A stretch of 64,000 nt of DNA from Henckelia pumila (lineage: Eukaryota; Streptophyta; Magnoliopsida; Lamiales; Gesneriaceae), in contig NW_027331831.1 of assembly GCF_033568475.1 (NCBI RefSeq), forward strand, positions 5,146,001 through 5,210,000, given 5' to 3'. Of this stretch, positions 24,063-36,064 are shown piece after piece. A program made the translations under genes and the position numbers. How positions within the stretch are numbered: position 1 is the stretch's first letter; the number at the start of each line of letters is the position of its first letter. The notes under the pieces are model-generated. The model was given only the letters and a program-made list of their open reading frames with translations. It had not been told where the DNA came from and ran no database searches.

Positions 24063-26190
24063 GGATCCGTGTCCCAATTATTGAATGAACATGATAGATA
24101 TTAACATGAAATAATATATCAACATCAAAAGAGTGAATTTGAATATATTTGAAATCGATGGATTTGAAATCTTTCCATCCAAGCATAACCGAAAAGAATG
24201 AATTTGATTCGAAGAATGCATCAAATGACAACCATGAGTGTATTTTTCATCTCAATTATTATTGAAAATGCAGCTTAACTTAATATACAATGAATTTGAA
24301 ATTCACTTGAATTTATCCAATCCAAAAAAGTCGATAAATTTGAAATATGTATGTCGGTACTAATATAACCTGAAGTTATATATACTTGGATGTATGATTT
24401 GAAGCTGTGAATTTAAAACAAGCTATGAATTTAGAATACGTTTGATTGTTTGGATGAATTATGTGAGATGGATTTCAAATACATCTCTTGCTAACCATGT
24501 AATCCATGTAGTGATGTAGAAGCAATTATAATTATGCTAAATATGAAATACACCGGAGTGCAATTTCAAATTCAACATCATATCAAATCATTTCTTCCAA
24601 ATCAAATGCTCGCATCCAAGTGCAATCAAATTCATCCTTGTATCAAATCCTTCCTTTCAAATCAAATACTCACATCCTGCAATATAAGATTGCATATTTA
24701 GATAGAATTATTTGATTCAAATCATCTATCAATCTATTATATATCCTATTTATTTATTTTTTTAATGAGGGATTAATTGGAAAACTAAGGCAATACTTTT
24801 GTTTGCATCATTCGACTAAAGAAAGATGAATGGCGTAGGAAAGACCGATCACTACTAAAAGTTAACTCCAAATTAAGGTTTATCCCACATTTCACATTTT
24901 TATCATTGTTAAATTAATACATGAATATAATACATGCGTGCATCGTGTGTGCTCGAATGACATATTAGCAATGAATTGATGATTATCCAATATTGAGCAC
25001 TAATCACGTACCAGCACTAAGAATTAACAATATTGTTTCTCGCTATGATCATGGAATGATTTTAATTGCTCTTTTGAACTTTAGGGACACAAATATTGAC
25101 TAATTAAATGTAATTTATAATTAATGTCACTTTTCCATGGGGCAGCTGATCAATTAATGGTTGGCTTTAATTTTTTGAATATTTTTTTTGAAATAATTAA
25201 TGGTTGGCTTAACAGCCACTACTATAATTTTATTGCATATATAATTAGATCTTACTTTTAAAAGAGATTTAGATTGTCGCTATCAAGTATCCTCGACAAA
25301 ATGAGCACCATATTCTTGTCTAGTTAGATAAAAAGATATTATGAAGAGTGGTGCACTTCTAAAAGGCTAAAATTACGAATAGAAAAAATTTAAGTGAAAC
25401 TAAATTTAAAAGAAAACAAAAAACATATATATAATTAATTAGGGCTACATTAATATTTAAATTTGTTTCTCTATATATAACAAAATTTTGCAAATTCGAA
25501 AAAGTACTTATAAGTTATGATTGATGATGCTTTGCAAATAAAACTAAAAACTTGAAACTATCTGGAAATAACATAAAATTTGAATTATTTTATGTGGTGA
25601 TCCAATGTTTGAATTTAATTAGAGGGTTTCCACAAAACTACTATCATTTTTTTAAAAAAATTCAAATTCAATTCCGTAATGATAAAACTAAATTTTAGGT
25701 GGCTTCTGCTTTAATTCCCGGCCCGAGATTTCCATATATAAATATATTTTAAAAAAAATGCGTTAATGCATCTTTTATTACATACTGTACATTTAATTTT
25801 TTTTTAAAAATGCATTTTTTGTCTTATATATATTTGACTCTTTGCGATTTTGTCATTTTGATCTTTTATATTTAAAATATCATATCAACTCTCGATAAAA
25901 TATAAATGTACAATGTCATATCAACGATCCCAATAAAATATTGCTAAAACTGATGTGGTGTCGACGTGACGCTATTATATACTATGTCATATCTCTGCAT
26001 TCTTGATGAAATAATGCTAAAACTGAAAGATACATAATTCCGAATGAATTTTGACATTATGGAGGATCAAATCCAAAAGATAAAAATAAAAATAAAAGGC
26101 CAAAATTACATTTCCCCTTTCTTTAATGAGTCATGACTCATGAGTGTCATATCATGTAAGAATATATCAGGAAAATAAATATAGTTTAGG
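24063..26190. other. Intergenic, repeat-rich, no gene seen
   Basis: At 24580-24680 there are near-duplicate segments (ATCAAAT, CTTTCAAATCAAAT, CTCACATCC). At about 25805-26120 there is a MITE-like stretch (TTTGCGATTTTGTCATTTTG, then GGCCAAAATTACATTTCCCC) similar in style to the next element. No coding region. Confidence 0.45.
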
Positions 26191-26499
26191 AAAAACTGTA
26201 AATTTGGTTTTATATATTTGTCACTTTGCTATTTTGGTCATTTATATTTTCATATTTCAGTTTTAGTCCTGCATGTTTCGATTTTTGATAATTTTGGTCT
26301 TTTTTTATTCGAAAATGCTTACGTGGCACAGTACACGTCAGCTCTACATCATCACTGAATTGGTGTCACGTCAGCGCGGAAAAAGAACTAAAATTGCCCA
26401 AAAAAATAAAGATAGCGGACTAAAACTGAAATCTGAAAATATAAATGACTGAAATCGCAAAGTGACAAACATATATGATCAAAAAAGCAATTTCCCCTG
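26191..26499. mobile_element. MITE with inverted arms of about 80 bp
   Basis: The left arm (TTTGTCACTTTGC, TTTTGGTCATTTATATTTTC, TTCAGTTTTAGTCC) matches the inverse of the right arm (GGACTAAAACTGAAATC, GAAAATATAAATGACTGAAA, GCAAAGTGACAAA). TAGTTTAGG flanks it at 26182-26190 and 26500-26508, a 9-bp direct repeat. The centre has GTGGCAC and GTCAGC words. Confidence 0.75.
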
Positions 26500-27126
26500 T
26501 AGTTTAGGATCATGTGTGATTTTATTATAAAATAGTATAACCTTAACCCTAAAACTTTTAGGGTTCAAGCAACATGCATGTCTTGTAACATGCATGGGAA
26601 TTTTTTTTAATTTTTTTAAAAGTGAAATAAATAAATTCCAAAAATATATTTACGCGCACATAGAAAGTAGAAACCAGGTGAGGTGATCGCATATGGCAAG
26701 GGAAGAAGTGACAAATTAATGGAGAAGGCCAAAAATTAAATCAGGTTGAATCAAGAAATGTCCGTTCTCAATTTTCATATTATCATGACAATTAATGTAT
26801 TTTTTTAAAAAAATAAATTAATCAAAATACACAAATCATTTTATTAAAAAGAAACAAAAATATTATATACACACACACACATTGCATGCATGCAAAACTA
26901 GCTCCGAATGTTAATTATATATCTAGCAAAGATTTTTACAGAACTTTGAATTAATAATACATCAACCGGAAACATCAAGTTGGATTTCCATTTGGATGGA
27001 TGATAAAAAGGGCTTTATCAAGATTCCACAAATAACATACATAAATCCGTGCAAAAAAGAATGTTATTTTCGACTGATACGTTTCTTACTGGCTTGTTTT
27101 CTTGAATCAATACGTGCCGCATGCCG
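26500..27126. other. Intergenic; 3' flank of the CEP gene
   Basis: AT-rich DNA. A TGCATGCATGCA run lies at about 26883-26893. The part next to 27126 should contain the CEP 3' UTR. Confidence 0.5.
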
Positions 27127-27384
27127 TTACTTGCCAGGGGGAGTGTCGTGACCCATTCCGGGGCTGTTTCCGGGAGTCGTCGGCCTAAAAGCTTCTGTCT
27201 GCACCTTTTTATACCGATTCAATCGAATACTATACGTGGCCGGAGGATTATGCCGGTTTGAAGCATGGATCGGTACCGGAGGTCGAACATCGAGACGACG
27301 GGCGGCCGAATTCATGCCAAAATGCTGCAGAAGCAATAGGGTAATACATAGAGCCATTACAAATTTTCTCGTGTGTGAGGCCAT
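27127..27384 (-). CDS. C-terminally encoded peptide (CEP) hormone precursor
   Basis: A single-exon ORF of 85 residues. The chosen start gives MASHTRKFVMALCITLLLL, a typical secretory signal peptide with cleavage likely near residue 27 (MNSA). An ATG ten codons upstream would add a polar stretch and weaken the signal peptide. A variable basic region follows. Residues 65-79 read AFRPTTPGNSPGMGH, matching the CEP signature xFRPTxPGxSPGxGH, then six residues DTPPGK. In the family the 15-mer is cut out, its prolines (here P68, P71, P75) are often hydroxylated, and it acts through CEPR leucine-rich-repeat receptor kinases in nitrogen and root signalling. Only one CEP domain is present. A TTAAATAG TATA-like site lies near 27465-27475. 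Identity is firm; the paralog is not assigned. Confidence 0.93.
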   Translation of the reverse strand: MASHTRKFVMALCITLLLLQHFGMNSAARRLDVRPPVPIHASNRHNPPATYSIRLNRYKKVQTEAFRPTTPGNSPGMGHDTPPGK

Positions 27385-28294
27385 GAAGTTTATTTGGTGA
27401 TTAAGAATGCACAAGTTGCATTCAAATTGTGGGGGAGTAATGAGGATGCTGCATCACTTGGGGCTGCTATTTAATTAAGGCAATGGCAAATTAATGTCCC
27501 CACAAATGGCATAATTTTTATGCAAAGTTCTCCCCTTAACAAGTTTATGTGGTGGTTGTCATAAAGATTTGAACTTGGTAAATCAAATAATAAAATAACC
27601 GATATAAAATTGTAAAGAGGAGTGACAAAATTGAGCCATCCACAATAATTAATCTCAATTTTAGATTTTTTAGACTCGCATGTTCATATCCTTCTTGGCA
27701 ATCAAGCTCTTAACTCATTGACGATATGAGGAGCGCCTAGCTATAAATACTAGTATTTGAGGTCCCTAAGTCTACATCTCCGTCTACGGTTGTTAGACTA
27801 GTCGATAGATCGTACTAGGTGAGTGCTTGGTTAATAGTAATGATTTGCAAATTGATATGTTAAACTTGGAGGTTTACCTAAGCCACATCAAAGGGTTTTT
27901 TTGGGTGAACAACATATATTGTAAATACAACATGTACAAGAATTCATGGGAATATTTCCTCATTTAGTAAGCAATAACATATTGACTCGTTCAAATATTT
28001 CAAAGGGTTTAATTTTCTTCCACCACCATTCATCAAAAAGTTCCCAAGATATCTTAATTAAATATTAATAAAGGGATTGCAGAAGGACATGATTAGACAC
28101 CACAAATATATATTATATAAAATCTAATCAAATTAAAATTTTGCTACCAAAAAATTATTTGTTAATTATTCCAAGATATCTTAATTGAATATTAACAACC
28201 CTTGACAAAATTTCTTATTCATTAATTGATAGTCTCTGTATAGCAAGAGATGGATTAAAAATTTTAATTTTAGACGGCCGGGCATATTTGTATT
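27385..28294. other. Intergenic; upstream region of the CEP gene
   Basis: AT-rich DNA with no gene. CCAAGATATCTTAATT appears twice (near 28043 and 28171). Confidence 0.45.
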
Positions 28295-28306
28295 ATAATG
28301 TCAATA

Positions 28307-28430
28307 ATTTTGATCAGGTGCAGGATTTTTCGTGTGCGACGTACCGGATTTTAGAGTTTTTTTTTTACAATAAAACCCGGTACTCGCACATGAAAAATTC
28401 TGCACCCTAAAGTGCAGGTGATCATTACTG
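28307..28430. mobile_element. Hairpin element flanked by 12-bp direct repeats
   Basis: GGTGCAGGATTTTTCGTGTG at 28317-28336 pairs with the inverse around 28387-28406 (TGAAAAATTCTGCACC), and the stem continues to CCGG on both sides. ATAATGTCAATA at 28295-28306 recurs exactly at 28431-28442. Small MITE or other insertion. Confidence 0.65.
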
Positions 28431-28442
28431 ATAATGTCAATA

Positions 28443-28535
28443 TGTCATAGTTATTTTTTTTTAAAAAAAAAAGAATTATAAATTAAGTCATTGTGGGAGG
28501 TTAGCTAGGGAGGAAACGAGTATAAAAAATTATAA

Positions 28536-28569
<34 letters not shown>

Positions 28570-29620
28570 CTCGATCACTTTTATGAACTTTTGTGCCATT
28601 TAACAAGTAAAAAGTTTGTCAATACTATAGAATATATTTTCAGTCAACATTGCATTTTTTATTTAAGGAAATCTTAATCTCTAAGCCTAAGTATGAAGGC
28701 AAATATACTTGGATTATGTGTATCATGCGATTCTGCATAATCAAAATAAAATCAGGGGAAAAAAGAAAGGTAAATCAAATTGCAACTTGAGTGTCACGTC
28801 ATCCATGCAAAAAATTATTTTAATTATTAAATATTTCACTTCAAATTTTAAGTTTTCGCAAACACTACCTATATCTTGTTAAAAAATAAATATAAATAAT
28901 TAAATCTCATTTAAACCTACCTAAATAATCAAGCATCCATAATTCTAGCAAATAGATTTATTGCTTCTAGCTATGAGCTAGAATCAAATCATATATATAT
29001 ATATTCCCAGTTAGTATATTAATTAGTACCATGCAATTGATGCCACTTAGGCATCATTCCTCAAATCTCTATTTATTGAGAGGAAGTCTCAGATTCGTTG
29101 TAAACACTCCATATCATCATATCAAGAAAATAATGGTACCGCATAAAATCGTCGTTTTCACACGTACGTAGAATAAAAAAATAAATTTAAGTACGTTTAA
29201 CAGATTAATTGTTGGTGACAACAGGGTAGGCATTTTTGTTTGGGGACATCCCAGAAACCAAAATCTAATCTCCTTGAATTTCTGTTTTAAAAAGATGAAC
29301 AGTATAATTAGGTTTGCACACAAATGGACCCTTTCATATGTTACATCACATATATATTACATAAAAACTATGATCTTCTGATCCAGTAATACCACTTACA
29401 GGCTTTGCTAGATGAAACTTGATGTCAAGCTCAACCAAACCGAGTGAGAGCTAAGAACCATTGATTTTCGAGCTTGGTATGGAATTTGACCGTCTCAAAA
29501 AATTCGAACCCATCCTCATGATCGGAGAAGAAAATAAAATATAGGTGTAAGCTGCCATCCCCTTCGATGCTAGTACTTGTGTTTCTTTGGAGGAAACTTC
29601 TTGAACTTTAGATTTCATCT
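28443..29620. other. Intergenic; 3' flank of the UPF0114 gene
   Basis: It holds an AT tract at 28538-28567 and otherwise AT-rich unique-looking DNA. No gene seen. The right end should contain the 3' UTR of the next gene. Confidence 0.5.
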
Positions 29621-32600
29621 TCAGTCATTCAGCTTTGACAGCAAATATAGGCAGCCGGAGCAGAGAAACACTGATGCAGCGAAGCAAAGTAAATCAATGG
29701 GCGAGAGAATGACTGCTCTCTTGCTCTTTTCAAACAACCCGATAAGAAGCAGCATTACAATGACATGGCCAACTTTGGTTTTCAGCCCATTGACGGTTTT
29801 TATTTCCAACCATCTTGGTCGTTCCTGATTATTTTAGACCGAGGAAATACACAAGATCAGCAAAAAGGCTGAAAAAAATGAAATTTTAGTGCATGTACGA
29901 TTATTCATACAACTCCGAGACCAACTAGCATACTTCATTTAAAAAACCAACGCATTTATGGCCCTTGGAACAAAAGAACTCAATTTGCCACGGTGTCGTT
30001 CTTGAGCTTGGGATGATCTTTATTGTTTTGTGTGTATGGAACAAATAACACCAGCAAAAAAATCAAGAATTATACAAAAATTGACAAACCTTGAGAGTAA
30101 ATAAACCAAACAAATTTGATCTGTAATTGGAACTTTCCTCCGACAAGTACTTTCCTTTATCAAGATTGCTGATGAAGAGCTCGTAGAGACCCATGCCAAA
30201 TACCAACATCACAGTTCCCAAGAGGTAGACATCTAGCCAGTCGAAAAATTTTAGCTCAAAAGATCTACATTATTCGAGTGAAAATAAAAATGCAAACAAG
30301 AATATCTGTAATGATTGTGTGTGTGTGTTTGTTTTACCAAAGTCTATAAATTTTACAGATTCTTTTCTATTTCACAGGGACAACTATAAGAAGCATTAAG
30401 AAGCATTAAAACCCAAATATAAAGGGATATTGGTTCCATACAAGTTGGACAACTATACAGACCATTTGTTGCATTGAACAAACACTTATTGTTTGGTTTG
30501 ATGTATTATTAATCTATGTATAACTTATCCCAATCAATTTCGCCTTATTTTCGTCATATTATTAATTTATTTATTAATTAATAATTTTACATCAATTAAA
30601 TCAAATAAATTATAATCTATCCATCAAATCAAATAATGTATTAACTATTTTTTATTATTTATTTTTAATTTACACTATATTACTTATCTATGGATTACTT
30701 ATCTTATCACTCAAACCAAACGGTGATTTATCCTAAAATACGCAAACAGGCTTAATTTTCTGTAGCAATTAATTTTAGCCCCTATTTTCTATCTAATCTA
30801 TTATTTGTATCTTCCCAATACCACTCATGGTGCTTACCAAATTGACAACATCAAATTTGCTTTAAATTGTACTGATAACTAAGGGTCCACTGGTCTCAAA
30901 TGTGATCGTTGGCGGACTAGGAATTTTCAACAAGTGAATAGCTGCATTTTGGGAAATGAAAATAACATTTAGGAAAATAAAATAAAACTGTATGTGAAAA
31001 TTAAATTTTCTTTTTCTTTGATTGCCCCCTAGTTTCCCTGCTACCAGCTCCACTCTGTCTTGGTGGACTAGACTTTCAACAAGGAAGTGACTCAGGGCAT
31101 TTCTAGAAACAAAATTAATGTTTAAAAAATATTCACATAAAAATCAAAAGATCCATGAGATGATTGCCTTATTTTCCCGCTACCATCTCTGCACCGTATG
31201 TGATTCTTAACTAAAATGATACCAGCAGAAACTCAAGAGTAAATGGAAGATCTTTGGGGACCAAAGTAGTAGATCCATAGCTGTAAAACAATAAATTGGG
31301 ATGCTTTAATTTTTGTTCTCATACTTATAGATGATATCCAATTTTAGTCATTTATTATCTTAATTACTTGTTCTCCTCCTCGAGCTACTGTATAGATACC
31401 ACCTATCATTCCTAACTTGTCAAGCAATGTAGCAAGCTTGTTTAATCCTTCAGCTCTTTGGACAGAATATCTATCTACAATTTTCAGCTTTTTGACCAAT
31501 TAGTTTTAAAATCTGCCAAGCGTTGGTAGATATCCATAATATTTGATGCGGGCAAGGATCGATGGATTGGAAATCGGTAAAATACAAGTCAAAATAAAAA
31601 TTTGTCCAATGTGTTAGTTGGGGAATACTAACAACGAAAAATGAAAGAAACTTGGATAAACAGAAAAGATTGCATACCATGGATCTTTTCATAAATATTT
31701 ATACTTACCTATAGCCTCAACAAGTGACATAATTACTCTTCCTCGGTCCATAAAATACTCTTGGAATGAAGAGATAACATGAGAACAACCCTGAGTATGG
31801 GTAAAAAAAACACACATCTTCAATAAATAAATAAACAAAATCGATTACCCATTGATTTCACAATTTATTTTTTTTTAAAAAAAAAAGAACAGCACCGTAG
31901 AAGCAGCAATTAAATAGTTGGCATTACCGGTGTACTCTGTGATGAAATCAGATCGATACAAGCTAGTGGGCGAGGGAAAGGGAACACTTGATAAAGTTCA
32001 ATAAGTAAGAAGTATAATTTAAAAACGAATGCAAAAAGATGCATTTCCAATTTATATACAAAATCTCTATTAATTTGTTTTTTGCGGTCGAGGATGAGTT
32101 GAAAAGATGCTGTTACCATTTATACCCATTCCTGATGTCTATCAAGCTCAACCCCTTGATAACATCTGCAAACCATGGTTTCCTAATTTATAGCAATGAT
32201 TCAAAATAATTGGCATAAAGCCCGAGTACATTAAATCTTCGCAGTAGTCGTATTCCATCTCTCTCTCATTCTTTAGCTCTCTTCGTGTAGCTAACCATAT
32301 AAACATAGATAAATAAATATATACCAACCGTCTACTTGCAAACCGTGAAAATATATGTAACAAAAGAAACGATGGCTTTTATATACCTTAACAAAACAAA
32401 GAAAAGACCCAATCAATGATCCCCAAACCGCAAGAATGGCCAAGAACCGGCACCCATAGATAACCTAAACAAACATTAACCAAGAATCAGCACCATTATA
32501 CATAACTTGTCTAATATCAGCAATCACAATAAAGAAATAAACGACCTTTTCAATTTGAACTTCCACATTCTCCAACTTCTCTTGCTGCGAGTCAGGTCCG

Positions 32601-32803
32601 CACACAGTTGAACCGACATCTGATGCAACAGCAGGTACCGAAGAACGAATGATTGAAGGGTAATTCAGCGAAGAATTAGCGGGCAACGATGGAGATCTTG
32701 CATCTGGAGAGCGAAAACAAAGGACCCATCTGGTATTTGGAGCCAAATTTGTGGACTTGGTAGATAATAGAGGAGGCGGGGTTAAGGATTTTGTCAAATT
32801 CAT
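29621..32803 (-). CDS. UPF0114-family membrane protein, probably plastid-targeted
   Basis: Coding exons on the minus strand are 32546-32803, 32387-32464, 31709-31790, 30090-30232 and 29621-29824. All joints are GT-AG and in phase, giving 254 residues. Residues 1-86 are rich in Ser, Thr and Pro and look like a chloroplast transit peptide. Then come VIYGCRFLAILAVWGSLIGS, CSHVISSFQEYF, VYLLGTVMLVFGMGLYELFI and the last exon ERPRWLEIKTVNGLKTKVGH, VIVMLLLIGLFEKSK and DLLCFAASVFLCSGCLYLLS. These landmarks match plant UPF0114 proteins, homologous to bacterial YqhA-type membrane proteins with 3-4 helices. Their biochemical role is unknown. The third intron carries a MITE (30488-30722) and a diverged tandem duplication. 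Confidence 0.9.
30488..30722. mobile_element. MITE inside an intron of the UPF0114 gene
   Basis: The left end TTGTTTGGTTTGATG pairs with the inverse of the right end ACTCAAACCAAACGG, and ATCTATGTATAACTTAT with ATAAGTAATCCATAGAT. It is AT-rich inside with ATCAATTAAATCAAATAA words. It is related to 2940-3325. Confidence 0.65.
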
Positions 32804-33271
32804 AGTCGAATCTTTCGGTATGGAGAAGAGAGAACAGAGAGTTGATTGTCACCACTTGAACAAATTGGAAGTGAGAATACACTCCTAACAATACACTCCT
32901 AACTTCTAAATCAACTGTGTGTAAATAATTTTCACACACATCATCGTACAGGGCAAACATCTCACGACAATATAATTTTTTTTATAAAATTTAATTTTTA
33001 GACTACGTCTTATGATAATCATAAATGTCCAACAAGATATTTTATATACAAGTATTCGGACGCAGATATTGTTCATTTTTTTAACTGAAAATAAATATAA
33101 TAAATAGTAAAATAAAAGAAATTATATTTTTGTAGTTATTTATCCATAAAAAGCAAAAAAATATATATATAGTGAAAGTAACATTTTTGTAATTACAGGG
33201 CTATCAAAGGACAAAAAACATGAGGGTAGTCATACCAACGTACCAAAGTCTCCTTCATTTCTAGTATAATA
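32804..33271. other. Intergenic; upstream region of the UPF0114 gene
   Basis: Promoter-proximal DNA with the 10-base AACACTCCTA-type duplication (ATACACTCCTAAC near 32877 and 32892). No gene seen. Confidence 0.45.
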
Positions 33272-33593
33272 CTAGCAAAAAAGCACACGCGAATCGCGAT
33301 GCGTTATCATTTGTTTTTTTTTTCAAATAAAATGAGTGGATTTGAGAAGCTTGCTCTCGACATAACCTAATTATCAAATCATTTGTTAAAAGAATAAGAA
33401 TATTGTGAAATTTCAGTCAGTAATGGAAGAAAGAGAGAGAAGAAGTTTACATGGAGAGAATTTTCAACGGTTTTGATGATAAGGTAGAGGAAAGCAGTTG
33501 TGTTTTTGACATTTTCATAATGGTATGTTTGTACATCAATTGGTTAGTAAGAGGGGCTGAGCCTTTATAAATAGTATAATATATATATAGAGA
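33272..33593 (-). mobile_element. Non-autonomous Helitron
   Basis: On the minus strand it starts TCTCTATATATATATTATAC after an A. It ends with a hairpin built on CGCGATTCGCG, then about 11 bases, then CTAG at 33275-33272, followed by T. Insertion between A and T, no inverted repeats, a 3' hairpin and CTAG are the Helitron rules. 322 bp, no RepHel coding. Confidence 0.75.
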
Positions 33594-34375
33594 TAGAGAT
33601 ACATATAATAAAGACATCTGACTAAATAAATCGAATTATCAGATGCATATTCTTAAAAAAATACATGCATCTATTACTATTATTTAAGTTCAACTCTTCA
33701 GTTGTGCGTTGATTCAATTTTAAAAAAATTTCACAAATATTACCCTTAGCAATTCAATTTCATCTTTTTCACCGATTAATGATTATCACTTTGCTTATAA
33801 GTTTTATGTAGTTACCGATTTCATTCTCTTACATTGATAAACTTGATTTTTATCTTCTTAAAAAAAAAGTTCATTTTCCATTTTTTTTCTTGAACAACAG
33901 TTTTTTATACACACGCATCGTGTGTAACATTGCCGTTGGTATATATTATTTATATTAAAAGACTTTAAAGAATACAAGCAAAAGTAGATATTGATTTTTA
34001 TTTCCAAAATTGCTTTTATACTTATAATCATTTCAAATATTGTTATTTCAAGTAATCCCAAACATTATCTTAAACATGTGTTAACAAGAATATATACAAT
34101 TGTATCTTTATTCCATATTTATTTATATATCATATATTATATTATATATATGTTCCAAGAAACTTGCTCGATGGAAACTTTAATATCTGCTTTTGAGACC
34201 TTCTATGCCAAAACTGAACACATGTCCCGAAACCGACAACATCAAATGACAAGTGTAACTCCCATGCCTATATTATAATTCCAACACAAACGTGGCACCT
34301 TCCCAATACGCACACATGGCCACACAATCAAGCTACAAAAATGACACAGAAAAATTAAGAACACACACACACAAG
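33594..34375. other. Intergenic; upstream region of the 82-residue protein gene
   Basis: AT-rich. A TATATTATAAT run lies at about 34269-34279 and an ACGTGGC (ABRE/G-box-like) site at 34290-34296. Both are short and could be chance. An ACACACGCATCGTGTGT hairpin at 33909-33925 resembles a Helitron end. Confidence 0.4.
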
Positions 34376-34624
34376 ATGAGCCAGGAGGAGATCAAGAGAG
34401 CTGCTGGGGTCGACGCCTCCAAACACAACCCTGGCGCCGTCCTCCACCAGCGGCGCAGCCTGCCGTACAGCCCCTACGCCATGGCCGCCGGTGGGGTCGC
34501 GGTTGTTGGCGCCATCTGGTACTTCACCATATATTTGCACAAGAAACCGGAAGCCACGGCCCGGGACGTGGCCAAGGTGTCGGCGGGGGTGGCGGAGCCG
34601 GAGCAGACTCGGCCGCGCAAGTGA
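34376..34624 (+). CDS. Small single-pass membrane protein of unknown function
   Basis: A single-exon ORF of 82 residues. The start is MSQEEIKRAAGVDASKHNPG; an upstream in-frame ATG would add a low-complexity stretch from the leader. A central hydrophobic span AAGGVAVVGAIWYFTIYL (about residues 36-54) follows LHQRRSLPYSP and precedes KKPEATARDVAKVS and a terminal RPRK. It recalls a set of short plant proteins with an HQR-x-LPYSP motif, a membrane span and a KKPEA-x-A-x-DVAKV tail; their role is not known to me. The coding part is GC-rich with many C/G third positions, in contrast to its surroundings. Confidence 0.82.
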   Translation: MSQEEIKRAAGVDASKHNPGAVLHQRRSLPYSPYAMAAGGVAVVGAIWYFTIYLHKKPEATARDVAKVSAGVAEPEQTRPRK

Positions 34625-36064
34625 GATCCATATATGATTTTCATTGTAATAATTATAATTAATCATCTTGATTTAATTTCTGTTCATTTAATTTTGTCAA
34701 GTCTCATATTTAGAATATATATGGATGAAAGATGTAATGTTTAAATGACTATTACTTTTGATGCATGAGCAAATAAGATGGCAGCTCATATCGAATTATA
34801 CAAAGTTTTCTGTGTGATTAATTATCGATAAAGTTATATATAGGTCGTGGTAACTCTTATCTACTATGGGAGTTAAATGAATAATTTTTATTTTTTTTTT
34901 GTTAAAACTCTATCAAATATTTTATTTCATTATCTCAACAAAAAATTATTATATTTATTCAATAAAAAATATATATCGTAACATATCTTCTATACAAAAT
35001 CTATTATATTTCATTATTGAATTACACTTGCTCGAGTCATTATATATACTAGTACACCAGCACATGCATTACACGTGTATATAATATAATTTTATAAAAA
35101 TAATAATTAAAAATTAAGATATTAAGATAGTGGATATAAGATGTGAGTTTTTTAATTTTAAATTATATTTTTATTTTTTAATTATTGAATATATTTGAAA
35201 GAATTATAATGATAAATTTGAAAATCTATTAAAATGATCAAAATTAGTTATGGGGTTTATTGGGTTTATTAATTATAATATAATAAATATATATATATAT
35301 TAAAAAAAGATCAATCCATCGTTGGGTCTATTCAGGCGGACTTGAACGGTCCGATGGGCTTGAAACTCGTAAACCGCAACCGAATTGTTAAATGGTCGGG
35401 TCGGTCACGATTTCGGTCAAATCCGTTGACTTAGCTAACTGACCTGTCGCCGTAAATCGTAACTAGACCGTTTAATGGCCTGGTTGGTCAAGGTTTCGGG
35501 CCAATTTAATTTAAGTAAAATTGTGTTTGGATAATGAAGCTATAACATGAATATATATATATTTTTCTAAAGCGAAAAGCTTTTATAGTTCGTATGCGTT
35601 TTTGTATAGGTGATGTAATGTTTTTAAATGTACTTAATTAAATCAAATTAAATATAAAATGACAGTCATATAGCTTTAATTTTTTTTCTTTTTTATATAG
35701 GAGTAGTTTTTTTGTGAAACGAGTTGGTTTTTTCATATTTGCTATGAAAAATAATAATTATGACCTAAAAAATAATGTTTTTTATGAATAAATTTGATGT
35801 GTGAGACGATGTCGAGAGTTTTTGTGTTTATTGATGAGAGCTAATAACTATATGTCACTGAAAGTCGACTCAAATGTTTTCTTACAAAAATAAAGAAATA
35901 TTTTTCAGAAACAAAAGGAAACCAATTATATCGGATTTATCTTCTTAATAATATTCTCTCTTGTTTTCGAAAAAAAAAGGAAACAATTTAAAAAATGGGG
36001 TAGATTAGCCTCTGTTATTTAACATTTGTTTTCTGAGATAAAATATCCAATTCATTAATGCGAA
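34625..36064. other. Intergenic with Helitron-like and other repeats
   Basis: A Helitron-like 3' end on the minus strand (GTGTACTAG then T) ends at 35049; its 5' end is unclear, perhaps near 35300. At 35330-35510 there is a GC-richer repeat-like stretch (GGTCGGGTCGGTCACGA, GTTTCGGGCC). At about 35700-35830 there is a weak GTGAGACGATGTC echo of the GAGACGGTCTC family. Confidence 0.4.

Noticed and set aside
33909-33925. Hairpin that could mark another Helitron end
   Set aside because: No CTAG-type terminus or matching 5' end could be placed with confidence.
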